A stretch of DNA of 64,000 bases from contig JAHDFS010000001.1 in assembly GCA_020628035.1 (NCBI GenBank), positions 7,207-71,206 of the forward strand. Reading direction: 5' to 3'. The notes under the pieces were generated by a model. That model saw nothing but the letters and a program-made list of their open reading frames with translations, did no database searches and was not told the origin of the DNA. The position numbers and the translations under genes were made by a program. Source of the DNA: Rhizobiaceae bacterium (GTDB lineage: Bacteria; Pseudomonadota; Alphaproteobacteria; Rhizobiales; Rhizobiaceae). Positions 19,203 through 29,140 of the stretch are shown one piece after another. The number at the start of each line of letters is the position of its first letter. Positions within the stretch are counted from its first letter, which is position 1.

Positions 19203-20103
19203 GCCTGGCGAAAATCGCCGGCGTTATATAGATGGGTATTTGCGCAACAGCGATAAAAACACTGAGCAGCGGATTAAACGGCAAGACTGCCAGATAGATT
19301 GAAACATTGCGATTACCAAACATAAAGCCCAGCGCGTCTGCCTGATCAGATGGCATCTTATGCCGCAAAACCCAGCGCATAAACACATGACCACCTAAAT
19401 TTAACAAAAGCGCCAGCAGCAGTAGATAAAAGGCCTGCCAAGGCGCATTGATAATCTGATCGATCACACCGTCAAAAAGTGGAAACAAGAATAAGATCAT
19501 GGTCAAAACGGCAACACCTGAAAACATATCCTTATTGGATGCAATTCGATCCTGACCCACAAAACGCTGGATGAGGATCGCCATAACAAAGCCTCCTGCA
19601 ATCATCATTGCAATGTCTAAACTCATGACCCAAAGCGCCACTGAAATTTCTATTCCAATGATGGCAAAGCACAAGGGCCCCAATATTGGGACAAGCAGCA
19701 TGCCCAAAAGCGCGACTTGTAGGGTCAGCCGCGCATCAAAGCCGATCAGCATGCTCAAACTAATTGACGAGCTCAAAGGCGGCGCTGCAATAAAAACGGT
19801 GATCAGCAAAAGATACTGGCTTGGAATTTCTACAATCTGAGAAAACGCTCGTATGATTATCGCAGTAATCAAAGTCCCAGCAATAACAATCAACAGTGTT
19901 CTCAGAAAGTGTCTTGGCTTGAGCAATTCAAAACTGGCTTTTTTAAAATCAAATTGCGCAAAGCCCACAGCAAGGATCAACGCGACAAGAAAAGGCAAAG
20001 CTGGCCGCATGACCGAAGATACTTCAGGCAAGAGCGCAGCAACAAACACCCCGGCAATTAAAAATATGCCGGACCGCTGTCCGATATAGGATAGAAGTTG
20101 CAT
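19186..20103 (-). CDS. BASS-like (bile acid:Na+ symporter family) membrane transporter
   Basis: ~9-10 TM segments, FMFGNRNVSIYLAVLP, overlaps racemase gene. Confidence 0.55.
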   Translation of the reverse strand: MQLLSYIGQRSGIFLIAGVFVAALLPEVSSVMRPALPFLVALILAVGFAQFDFKKASFELLKPRHFLRTLLIVIAGTLITAIIIRAFSQIVEIPSQYLLLITVFIAAPPLSSSISLSMLIGFDARLTLQVALLGMLLVPILGPLCFAIIGIEISVALWVMSLDIAMMIAGGFVMAILIQRFVGQDRIASNKDMFSGVAVLTMILFLFPLFDGVIDQIINAPWQAFYLLLLALLLNLGGHVFMRWVLRHKMPSDQADALGFMFGNRNVSIYLAVLPFNPLLSVFIAVAQIPIYITPAIFARRGSRT

Positions 20104-20129
20104 CCCAGTCCTTAGATTATGTTGGCCAG

Positions 20130-21440
20130 CTATCCAGGCGTTGCACGCATATTATCTGGTAACCACGTCGCCAATTCAGGCCAGGTCACCAAAATAACCA
20201 CCATCAACACCATGAGTAACACCATTGGTATGGCTGTTTTGGCAATATAGGAAATCTCATGTGAGGTCATGCCTTGAAGCACAAAAAGATTAAACCCAAT
20301 CGGTGGGGTTACTTGTGCCATTTCAACAACGATCACAATGAAAATGCCGAACCATATCACATCAATGCCAGCTTGACGGATCATCGGTTCAACAATGGCC
20401 ATGGTCAAAACAACGGATGAAATTCCATCCAAGAACATGCCAAGGATAATGTAGAACACCGTCAACATCGCAATGAGTGCGATGGGCGACAAACCAAGCC
20501 CATCAATAAAGGATGCAAGCGCCCGAGGAATTCCGGTAAAGCCCATAGCAAGCGATAAGAATGCAGCGCCCATAAGAATGAGCGCAATCATGGCAGAAGT
20601 CCGTGTCGCGCCCATCAAGCTCTCGTAAAAGGTACTCAAGTTCAGCGATCTTTGTGAGGCTGCGAGTACCAATGCACCGATCACACCAACAGCTGCCGCT
20701 TCGGTTGCTGTTGCCCAACCGAAATACATAGAACCGATCACCGCAAAGACCAAAACCAATACCGGAATAAGGAACCTACTTTCCCGGAACATATCACCAA
20801 GTCCCATGGCTTTATCGGCTTCTGGGCGTTCGCTCTTGCGGACAAAATGCCAAGCGACGATATAGCTCATAAAGAGGCTGGCAAGCACAAGACCGGGGAT
20901 CACACCGGCTAAGAATAATTTGGAGATCGATTCATTAATCGTCACACCATACACAATCAGCGTCAACGACGGCGGGATCATCAGTCCCAAAGTCGCAGCA
21001 CCCGCTAGCGTGCCGATTATCATATATTCTGGATACCCACGACGACGTAGCTCCGGAATGGACATTTTGCCGACGGTTGTCAGCGTCGCTGCAGACGAAC
21101 CAGACACGGCTGCAAAAATTGTGCAGCCCGCAATGTTAGTGTGCAGCAATCCGCCGGGTAACAACCTCATCCAAGGCGCAAGCCCACGGAACATATCCTG
21201 CGATAAGCGTGTGCGATAAAGGATTTCACCCATCCAAATAAATAATGGCAAGGCGGTGAGCGTCCAGCTGGATGCGCCTGTCCAAATCGTGGTGATCATG
21301 GCGTCCCCTGCCGGACGAGATGTAAATAATTCAAGTCCAACCCAAGCAACGCCCATCAGCGCGAGCCCAACCCAAACCGAGCTCCCCAACAGGCCAAAGA
21401 GGACGATCAAAAAGATAATTGTTGCATAAATTTCTGTCAT
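20130..21440 (-). CDS. TRAP transporter large permease (DctM)
   Basis: AVSGSSAATLTTVGKMSIPELRRRGY, LGLMIPPSLTLIVYG, TPPIGFNLFVLQGM. Confidence 0.92.
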   Translation of the reverse strand: MTEIYATIIFLIVLFGLLGSSVWVGLALMGVAWVGLELFTSRPAGDAMITTIWTGASSWTLTALPLFIWMGEILYRTRLSQDMFRGLAPWMRLLPGGLLHTNIAGCTIFAAVSGSSAATLTTVGKMSIPELRRRGYPEYMIIGTLAGAATLGLMIPPSLTLIVYGVTINESISKLFLAGVIPGLVLASLFMSYIVAWHFVRKSERPEADKAMGLGDMFRESRFLIPVLVLVFAVIGSMYFGWATATEAAAVGVIGALVLAASQRSLNLSTFYESLMGATRTSAMIALILMGAAFLSLAMGFTGIPRALASFIDGLGLSPIALIAMLTVFYIILGMFLDGISSVVLTMAIVEPMIRQAGIDVIWFGIFIVIVVEMAQVTPPIGFNLFVLQGMTSHEISYIAKTAIPMVLLMVLMVVILVTWPELATWLPDNMRATPG

Positions 21441-22147
21441 CAGACCATCTCGCCTTTGATATTGCTTTTATCCAGAACAACAAACCGAATGAGATTGTCC
21501 CACAATGCGATCGCAAGAAGTGTTGTGCCAATGGACATTGGAATTTGCGGCAGCCATAACGGCGTATAAACCATTTCAGAGCTTGTTGCCTCCCATAACG
21601 CTGCCCATTGCGTGGGGCTCGTTACAATGGTTTCAAACAAGGTCAACAACCATTCAGGGACCGTGTCCTGTCCTTGAGTTCTATCATTGAGCATTTCGGA
21701 AAATATATTGGCTTTAATGGCATATCTCGCAAAATAGGTGGCGATAATTGCAGCAACAAAAAGCGCGAAAATATCGACCCATCTCTTGGTGAAGTTGTTG
21801 AGATTCAGAAGAATTGAAACCCGAATATGAGCGCCGCGGTTCAGCGCATGTGCGAGCGCAAAAAACGATGTCGCTGCCATGGCATAACCGGCAAATTCAG
21901 TCGATCCATGGAAGGTAACGCCCGTCCATCGGGCAATCATTTGCGCCACGATAAGCAGCAAAATTATCACCATGAAAACGGCGGCAATAATGCCGCTTGT
22001 TGTGTAAAGCACATTGAGAACACGCCAAATGGGCGCCAAGATTTTTTGCGCTTTGTCTTTTAAATACCAACATGCAATGGTCAAAATCGTTGGCAAAACA
22101 AATAGCCAAAACCAAAGCGGCAAACCAATAAATGGTTTCCAATCCAT
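21440..22147 (-). CDS. TRAP transporter small permease (DctQ)
   Basis: 235 aa TM protein adjacent to DctM; RWTGVTFHGSTEFAGYAMAATSFFALAHALNRGAHIRVSI. Confidence 0.88.
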   Translation of the reverse strand: MDWKPFIGLPLWFWLFVLPTILTIACWYLKDKAQKILAPIWRVLNVLYTTSGIIAAVFMVIILLLIVAQMIARWTGVTFHGSTEFAGYAMAATSFFALAHALNRGAHIRVSILLNLNNFTKRWVDIFALFVAAIIATYFARYAIKANIFSEMLNDRTQGQDTVPEWLLTLFETIVTSPTQWAALWEATSSEMVYTPLWLPQIPMSIGTTLLAIALWDNLIRFVVLDKSNIKGEMV

Positions 22148-22168
22148 TATATAACCCTCAACAAAATT

Positions 22169-22193
22169 CAGGCCCTTCGCAAGGAAGGGCCTG
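22169..22193. promoter_or_regulatory. Intercistronic hairpin CAGGCCCTTC-GCAAG-GAAGGGCCTG between dctP and dctQ
   Basis: Perfect 10-bp inverted repeat in the 53-nt gap. Confidence 0.75.
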
Positions 22194-22200
22194 GATAGTA

Positions 22201-23178
22201 TTACTTCATAGCTTTGTAAGCGTCGAGAATTTCTTGACCTTCGCTACCAGCTGTTTCAAGCCATGCCGCGGTCATTTTCTCACCAATAGCCTGAAGCTCT
22301 GCCAAGAACTCAGGACCAGCATCTTCAACTTTCATGCCATTGGCTTCTAGTTGCTCAAAATACCAGTCTGCAAGTTCAGCTGATTTCGCTGCACATGCTG
22401 CACCTGTTTCATCAGCAGCTTTTTGAATTCCAGCTTTCACATCATCTGCCAAACCATCCCAAACACCTTTATTGACGATGACAGAATTGCGCGGCAACCA
22501 AGCGTTCACTTTGTAGTAATGTGTCAAATGCTCCCAAACCTTACGGTCATAACCCGTTGAACCAGATGAGATGAAGGCTTCAGCCACACCCGTTGCCAAA
22601 GCTTGGCTCAACTCTGCAGCTTCCACTTGCACTGGCACCATGCCTAGTTCTTCAGCGAAAGTCGCCGTTGCCGTGTTATAGGAACGGAACTTAATCCCTT
22701 GCGTATCTTTGGATGATCCCACTTCTTTTTTGAAGTAAAAACCCTGACCCGGCCATGGGCATGTGTATAGTGAAACGAGATTGAGTGCTGCAAGCTGAGC
22801 ATTCACCTTAGGTGCAGCAGCTCTCCAAAGCATATCATTTTCTTCGTATGTTGTAGCTAGGAACGGCACATTGTCCCATGCAAGCAATGGAGCTTCATTG
22901 GCATGCGCTGACATAAAGCGCTCACCAATTGGAGCCTGTCCGGTTTGAACAGCACGCTTGATCTCGCCACCTTTAAAGAGTGAACCACCTGGATGCACAG
23001 TAATTTCAATTGCACCATTGGTATATTCTTTAACTTTATCAGCAAATACGACACCCATTTCACTGTGATAGTTAGTGGCCGCATATGCCATTGGCATATC
23101 CCATTTCTCAGCCGATGCTGCACTGCTCAGCGCGAGTGCCGCAACACCTGTTGCTAATGCTAATTTTACATTTTTCAT
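22201..23178 (-). CDS. TRAP transporter solute-binding protein (DctP)
   Basis: Signal peptide MKNVKLALATGVAALALSSAASA; KFRSYNTATATFAEELGMVPVQVEAAELSQALATGVAEAFISS. Confidence 0.9.
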   Translation of the reverse strand: MKNVKLALATGVAALALSSAASAEKWDMPMAYAATNYHSEMGVVFADKVKEYTNGAIEITVHPGGSLFKGGEIKRAVQTGQAPIGERFMSAHANEAPLLAWDNVPFLATTYEENDMLWRAAAPKVNAQLAALNLVSLYTCPWPGQGFYFKKEVGSSKDTQGIKFRSYNTATATFAEELGMVPVQVEAAELSQALATGVAEAFISSGSTGYDRKVWEHLTHYYKVNAWLPRNSVIVNKGVWDGLADDVKAGIQKAADETGAACAAKSAELADWYFEQLEANGMKVEDAGPEFLAELQAIGEKMTAAWLETAGSEGQEILDAYKAMK

Positions 23179-23198
23179 TTTCTTACTCCCGTTCATTG

Positions 23199-24446
23199 TT
23201 ATCGATCCGCTGCATATGCAGAAAGATCAGTGTTAATTGGTTGATTAGATGCAAGTCTCGCCAGCCACTGACCTGTTTTGGGCCCTGCCGACAAGCCTAT
23301 ATGCTGATGCCCATATCCCAAAATAATATTTTTCACCTTGGGACTAACGCCGATCACAGGAAGTGAATCGACCGTAGATGGACGGTGACCCATCCATTCT
23401 TCAATCCGGTCATATTTTAGATCCGGAAACAATTTGGCCATTTGTTTTTTCAAAAGCTCGAGCGGTGCTTTTGATGCTTTATTTTTAAGGCCACCAAATT
23501 CAACAACACCCGCACAGCGCATGCGACCATCCATCGAATTCACTACAAATTTTCCACTCGCCACCATGATGGGCGATTTCAAAGTTATCGACGGATTGTA
23601 ATATTCCAGATGATAACCGCGCTCTGATTCCATCGGCACCGATATCCCTAAAAGCTCATTCCATTGAGATGTCCAAACACCTGTCGTCATGATGTATTTA
23701 TCGGCTTTGAGCGGGCCATCACTTGTAATGATATGCTCGCAATGATCGCCTTGAATATCAAATCCGGTAATGGTCGCCTTGGAAATTGTGCCACCATTTT
23801 TTTCAAACTCAGCGGCAAGCGCTTTGACATAAGCGCCAGGATCAGAAATGCGACCGTGATTTGCGCATTGGACACCATAACCAAATCGCCCGGCTAAATT
23901 TTCATCATATTCAGCGATTTGTTCTGCGCTTCTGACCTTATAAGAATAGCCTCTGTTCTTGCGAATCTTCCAAACATATTTTTCAGCGTGAAATGCATCT
24001 TCATCATCATAGCCGAACCAATAATCTTCAGTGCCGATATATTTCTTTGCCTCGCTATCACCAGCAACAGCCAAATGCTGTTCAGGGCAATCATGCAAAA
24101 GCTCCTGTAATGCCTGCGAGATATGTTCGACCGAGCTATCATTGGCATTTTTCAGATAGCGCCCCAGAAATGGCAGCAGCTTTGGAAGATAAGACCATTT
24201 GACAAACAAAGGTTGGTTGGGATCAAACAACATGCCTGGCGCTTTTTTCAAAATGCCGGGGGTCGGCACTGGCACAACCGCAATTGAAGCTAATATACCT
24301 GCATTGCCATGAGATGTGCCTGCGCCCGGCCCGTCACGATCCACAAGCGTAACCTTATTTCCCAAGCGTTGCAGCCATATTGCGGTTGAAACACCGACAA
24401 TCCCCGCGCCAACAACAATGACACTTTGTTGATTTTCTTTCGTCAC
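23199..24446 (-). CDS. FAD-dependent oxidoreductase, D-amino-acid dehydrogenase (DadA)-like
   Basis: VIVVGAGIVGVSTAIWLQRLGNKVTLVDRDGPGAGTSHGNAGIL; IEEWMGHRPSTVDSLPVIG; GYGHQHIGLSAGPKTG. Confidence 0.85.
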   Translation of the reverse strand: MTKENQQSVIVVGAGIVGVSTAIWLQRLGNKVTLVDRDGPGAGTSHGNAGILASIAVVPVPTPGILKKAPGMLFDPNQPLFVKWSYLPKLLPFLGRYLKNANDSSVEHISQALQELLHDCPEQHLAVAGDSEAKKYIGTEDYWFGYDDEDAFHAEKYVWKIRKNRGYSYKVRSAEQIAEYDENLAGRFGYGVQCANHGRISDPGAYVKALAAEFEKNGGTISKATITGFDIQGDHCEHIITSDGPLKADKYIMTTGVWTSQWNELLGISVPMESERGYHLEYYNPSITLKSPIMVASGKFVVNSMDGRMRCAGVVEFGGLKNKASKAPLELLKKQMAKLFPDLKYDRIEEWMGHRPSTVDSLPVIGVSPKVKNIILGYGHQHIGLSAGPKTGQWLARLASNQPINTDLSAYAADR

Positions 24447-24502
24447 TCAAATTCTCCTAAAGGGAGTTTGACTTGACTGGGGTATAATTACAAATACTAT
24501 TA

Positions 24503-24523
24503 TTTTATGAAAGCATCATAAAA
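24503..24523. promoter_or_regulatory. Candidate LysR operator TTTTATGA-AAGCA-TCATAAAA
   Basis: Perfect 8-bp inverted repeat in the dadA-like/lysR divergent intergenic region. Confidence 0.5.
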
Positions 24524-24532
24524 AGTGATATA

Positions 24533-25429
24533 ATGATATTCAGACAATTACAGGCATTTCATGCTGTTGTAGAAAAAGGCACAGTTACAGCGGCCGCGCA
24601 AAGCCTGGGAATTTCCCAGCCAGCGATCAGTAACTTGTTGGCACAACTTCAGGCGAAAACCAATCTAGAACTATTTAAGAAAGACCGCGGTCGATTGGTC
24701 GCAACGCCAGAAGCCAGCATATTGTTTAGCGAAATTGACACGGTTGTGCGTGGTCTAAGCCGAGTCGATCATCTCATCTCCAATTTACAAAACGAACGCG
24801 TTGGCTCGCTGCAAATTGCTTGCACGCATGCCGTATCATTCGGGTTTATGACCGGCTTGGTCTCCGAATTTGTGCGCGATTATCCCAATATCGATGTGCT
24901 TTATCAAACCAGATATTCTCATAATATTCAGGAATGGGTGGAATCAGGCCTGGTTGAAATCGGCGTATCAGAGACACCGGTATTAAAGGAAAATCTTGTC
25001 AGTTATCCCTTGCGATTTATCTGCCAATTGGCAATTCCTGAAAACTCGCCACTTGTCGAACTTGATGAGATCACTGCCGAAGATCTCGACAATGTGCCAT
25101 TTATCGAAATGGGTGCCGACCATATCACGAGCCATAGAATTCGGCAGTTATTCCTAGATTCCAACGCGCGTCTGCGCATTAAGTGTCAATCCCACTTATT
25201 CAGATCATTGTTGGAATTTGTCAAAACAGGGTTGGGTGTTGCCCTGATTGATCCCTTCACCTTGGCAAATGATGATGGGAAAGGATATGTGGTGCGCCCA
25301 TTCAAACCGTCCATCTATTTCGACATGGCGATTATCCATCACAAGACCCGCCCTGTATCCGCGCTCGGCCTTAAATTCATTGAACAGGTCAAAGCCCATA
25401 TGTCAGTCTATAGCGTCCCAATTACGTAA
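24533..25429 (+). CDS. LysR family transcriptional regulator
   Basis: RQLQAFHAVVEKGTVTAAAQSLGISQPAISNLLAQLQAKTNLELFKKDRGRL. Confidence 0.92.
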   Translation: MIFRQLQAFHAVVEKGTVTAAAQSLGISQPAISNLLAQLQAKTNLELFKKDRGRLVATPEASILFSEIDTVVRGLSRVDHLISNLQNERVGSLQIACTHAVSFGFMTGLVSEFVRDYPNIDVLYQTRYSHNIQEWVESGLVEIGVSETPVLKENLVSYPLRFICQLAIPENSPLVELDEITAEDLDNVPFIEMGADHITSHRIRQLFLDSNARLRIKCQSHLFRSLLEFVKTGLGVALIDPFTLANDDGKGYVVRPFKPSIYFDMAIIHHKTRPVSALGLKFIEQVKAHMSVYSVPIT

Positions 25430-25534
25430 ATTGCGTCATCAATCCATCAGATATCTACCAGCGATAGATGGATAAGCGCGAGTTTCACAAACAGTTTGGT
25501 TGACGGATCAGGATGATCCCGCGATAGATGGGTC

Positions 25535-27130
25535 ATGACGCAAACAAAACAGCCCAATATCGTAATGATCCTTGCCGATCATGTCGCCTATGCCGGACAT
25601 TATGGATCGGAACGATATGACTATACTTGGCCACATTTAGAACGAATTGCCAAGGACGGGGCGAAGTTTAACAAAGCCTATGCCATTACGCCGGTATGTA
25701 CGCCATCTCGCGCAAGTTTTTTGACCGGGAAAAGACCCGATAAACACGGCATGCGATGGAATAGCGAATATCCAATCCCTTATAATAGAACCGAATTCAG
25801 AGACGATGAGCAATTGTATAATGCACATCTCACCAAGGTAGGTTATGAAAATTACTATTATGGAAAATGGCATTGTGGCATTGATAAAACAGCTGAAGAT
25901 TATGGCCTAAACGGCTGGAGCCTTGCAGAATATGGCAATCTTTATGCATCAGAACGCTACAAGGAATATTTAGCCAAAATCGATCAACCGCAACCCGTTT
26001 GTCGGATTGACCATCATTTGTTACGTCCTGAACTGGATGGCACCGAGGTTTTGATGAACCCGAACGAGCCATGGGATTTCATGGATGGCGCAGGCGTTCT
26101 ATTGGGATCAGCAGAAGTCCAAGAACAATTCTTTATCGCCAATCTTGCAATCGAACAAATTCAAAAGCTCGCCCAACGAAAAGATGACAAACCATTTTCC
26201 ATGGTGATCAGCATGTGGGGGCCGCATCACCCCTATTATCCAAGTGAAGAGTTTGCCAATCTCATCAACCCCGATGACATCCCGAAATATCCAAGTTTTG
26301 ACGAAAACCTGGACGATAAAGCCTGGCGCTATCGTATCCAACGAGATCTGCGCTGCCAGCATCGTGCCTTTGAACGCTGGCCAGACTGGAAAATCTGGCA
26401 AACGGTCATGGCACGCTGTTATGCAGCCGGTCTGCAAACCGATGCCGCGATTGGCAAAATTAGCGATGCGCTTGAAGCGGCTGGTTTAGCGGATGACACA
26501 CTTCTCATTGTTACGGCAGATCACGGAGATGGCATTGCCGCCCATGGGGCAGGATGGGATAAATATTCTTCTTTTACGGAAGAAGTTGGTCGTATCCCGC
26601 TCGTCATGCGCTGGCCTGAGGGTTTGACGAAAAACACTGAAATTGCTTCTCCCGTTAATTTGTTGGATGTGACGGCAACCATGCTGGCTGCTGCGGGTGC
26701 AACATCTCAATTCGATCAAGCGCTCAAACCTGATGGCGAGAGCCTTTTGCCGATGGTAAATGACGGCAAACAACGAGATCACATGATCTGCGATCATTAT
26801 GGTCATTCAGGCGATGTTTTATTCCAGAAAATTCTCTATCTGGATAACTGGAAATACACATCCGTTTGGGGTGATGATGATGAGCTCTATAACCTGAAAG
26901 ACGATCCTCATGAGCTCAACAATCTAATTGACGATGAGCCACAAAGAGATCGCGCTACGAAGATGCGTCAGATCATCTTAGATCATCTCACCCAACGACG
27001 CGATGAACGTAGCAAATGGCACAAAGCGGAATTTTGGGAGGATGGTATTGTATTTTCCTCACCAGAATGGCCGCGTGAAGAAACACTGCAAGTCTATAAG
27101 CTAAAGGTTCAACTGGGTTTACCGACGTAA
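25535..27130 (+). CDS. Sulfatase (type I, arylsulfatase-like)
   Basis: CTPSRASFLTGKRP formylglycine motif, GYENYYYGKWHCG, VTADHGDGIAAHG. Confidence 0.9.
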   Translation: MTQTKQPNIVMILADHVAYAGHYGSERYDYTWPHLERIAKDGAKFNKAYAITPVCTPSRASFLTGKRPDKHGMRWNSEYPIPYNRTEFRDDEQLYNAHLTKVGYENYYYGKWHCGIDKTAEDYGLNGWSLAEYGNLYASERYKEYLAKIDQPQPVCRIDHHLLRPELDGTEVLMNPNEPWDFMDGAGVLLGSAEVQEQFFIANLAIEQIQKLAQRKDDKPFSMVISMWGPHHPYYPSEEFANLINPDDIPKYPSFDENLDDKAWRYRIQRDLRCQHRAFERWPDWKIWQTVMARCYAAGLQTDAAIGKISDALEAAGLADDTLLIVTADHGDGIAAHGAGWDKYSSFTEEVGRIPLVMRWPEGLTKNTEIASPVNLLDVTATMLAAAGATSQFDQALKPDGESLLPMVNDGKQRDHMICDHYGHSGDVLFQKILYLDNWKYTSVWGDDDELYNLKDDPHELNNLIDDEPQRDRATKMRQIILDHLTQRRDERSKWHKAEFWEDGIVFSSPEWPREETLQVYKLKVQLGLPT

Positions 27131-27152
27131 CGACAATTGAAATACGACATAA

Positions 27153-28487
27153 CTAAAACTGGATAAACACCTCAAATCCATCCGCCTCACCTCGTCGGGG
27201 CGAGAAAATGGTGAGCTTACCACTACATTGCTCAACGATGGATTTTGCTATTGATAATCCTAACCCGGTACCTTCTGCACTTGTATCGCCGCGTTCAAAC
27301 GGCAAGCCCAGACGTTCTATTACATCCTGCGGAACCACTTCACCCTCATTGGAAACCGATAAAGTTTTTTCACTCTGAATATCAATGCAAACTTTTTGAT
27401 CTAAAGCGCCATGAATAAGCGCGTTCTCAATCAGATTACGTAACAAAATCGCAAACGCGTCCTTTGTAAGCTTTGCGGATAATTGATGATTTTCAGAATT
27501 GGTGAGCTCGACGCGGTCACTCATTTTCGAATTGGAGCGAAAGTCATTTATGATGAGCGACAAAACAGGCATCAAATCCACATCTTGATCGCTTTTAGCA
27601 AAGCCCGCTTCAAGACGAGAGAACTGCAAGAGCTTCTCTGATAAGTCGGATAAATGGCGCAGCGATTTTTCGATATCATCAGCACGCTGTTTGCCCGGAA
27701 TGTTCGCAAGCTCAATAGCAAGTCTTTGCGCTTGCGCGAGGGCACCTGCTAAAGGCGTTCGCAATTCATGCGCACTTTTTGCAGCAAATGCCCGCTCAGT
27801 ATTGAGTGCTCGACCCAAACGATCCAAGAGACTGGCAACTTCGTCAGCAATGGGTGCGAGTTCGCGCGGATAAAAATTTGATGTTAAGGGAGAAAGGTTG
27901 GTTCCGTCGCGCTCTGCGATATCTTTTTGCAATTGATTAACTGGCTTCATCGCGTGCTTGGCTGCAAACCATACACCCAAAACCATGAGCGGGATCAAGG
28001 CAGCAAGTGGCAACAATAATGCCAAAATACTTTCCCAAAGTGCGTGGCTGCGATGATTAGTCCGTTCGGCAATAACAATGCCATATCCAGTTTCAGGATC
28101 GGTGATCGCGAAATATCTGACATTATCAATATTGGAAAACCCATCTAGCACCCCTGAGGACGCAATATCGGCCTGTAAATCATCTGAAAGCGCAATGCGT
28201 TTCCCACTGGCATTACGAATATAATAAGCAAAATTTGCGTTATAGTTTTGAAGCGAAGCTATCTCATATTCGTTTTCTGGCAATTCGCCCTCAGCCAATT
28301 CTTCCAAATCATGAATGGCAAGTGGCAACAATCGAATGGCCGCCTGTTCAAGCGATTGATCAAAGGCTTCATTTAGCTCATGGCGAACGACAAGACCAGA
28401 AATCATCGCAGCTCCGAGCCAAAAGCAAACAACGCCAAAGACGAGACCGAGTGTAAGTCTTCTGGTAATTGAAAAGGATCTATTCAT
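27153..28487 (-). CDS. Sensor histidine kinase
   Basis: H-box AKSAHELRTPLAGALAQAQ, G-box GTGLGLSIAKSIVEQ, two TM segments. Confidence 0.92.
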   Translation of the reverse strand: MNRSFSITRRLTLGLVFGVVCFWLGAAMISGLVVRHELNEAFDQSLEQAAIRLLPLAIHDLEELAEGELPENEYEIASLQNYNANFAYYIRNASGKRIALSDDLQADIASSGVLDGFSNIDNVRYFAITDPETGYGIVIAERTNHRSHALWESILALLLPLAALIPLMVLGVWFAAKHAMKPVNQLQKDIAERDGTNLSPLTSNFYPRELAPIADEVASLLDRLGRALNTERAFAAKSAHELRTPLAGALAQAQRLAIELANIPGKQRADDIEKSLRHLSDLSEKLLQFSRLEAGFAKSDQDVDLMPVLSLIINDFRSNSKMSDRVELTNSENHQLSAKLTKDAFAILLRNLIENALIHGALDQKVCIDIQSEKTLSVSNEGEVVPQDVIERLGLPFERGDTSAEGTGLGLSIAKSIVEQCSGKLTIFSPRRGEADGFEVFIQF

Positions 28488-29140
28488 TTATTGACCTGAT
28501 AACCAATCCCACGCACAGTGTGGACGATATTCTTACCAATCTTTTTGCGCAATCGGCTGATATAAACTTCTACAGCATTGCTTTCGATCTCAGCGCCAAA
28601 CTCATAAAGCGATTCTTCAATATCCCTTTTGGGAACGATCGCCCCGCGATTGCGTATGAGCCTTTCAAGTACCGACCATTCCCTTGCCGTTAAAGTAAGT
28701 TGCCTGTGGTTTAACGACACTGTTTTGCGTGCCAGATCAATTGTAAGATCATCAATTTCAATGCTTGGAAGCGTATGAGATGAATAACGCCGTGCAACGG
28801 CAGTTAATCGGGCGGTGAGTTCATTAAGATCATAAGGTTTAATGAGATAATCATCCGCGCCTGAATTAAGCCCTTCAATCCTCATTTCGATCTGATCTTG
28901 CGCAGTAGAAATAATGACCGGAACATCGTTAGCCTTGGACCGCAGATGATTAAGAATATCCATGCCCTTGCCATCTGGAAGACCAAGATCGAGCAAAACA
29001 AGTTCATAAGACGTTGTTTGCATCGCAAGCATGGTCTCATCAACACGCCTCATCCAATCAACACTATGACCGCTGGCGACAATGTGATCACGAATGGCCG
29101 CACCAAGAATATGGTCATCTTCTACAAACAATACACGCAA
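28484..29140 (-). CDS. OmpR-family response regulator
   Basis: MRVLFVEDDHILGAAIRDH, VLLDLGLPDGKGMDIL, wHTH ...VEVYISRLRKKIGKNIVHTVRGIGYQV. Confidence 0.92.
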   Translation of the reverse strand: MRVLFVEDDHILGAAIRDHIVASGHSVDWMRRVDETMLAMQTTSYELVLLDLGLPDGKGMDILNHLRSKANDVPVIISTAQDQIEMRIEGLNSGADDYLIKPYDLNELTARLTAVARRYSSHTLPSIEIDDLTIDLARKTVSLNHRQLTLTAREWSVLERLIRNRGAIVPKRDIEESLYEFGAEIESNAVEVYISRLRKKIGKNIVHTVRGIGYQVNK

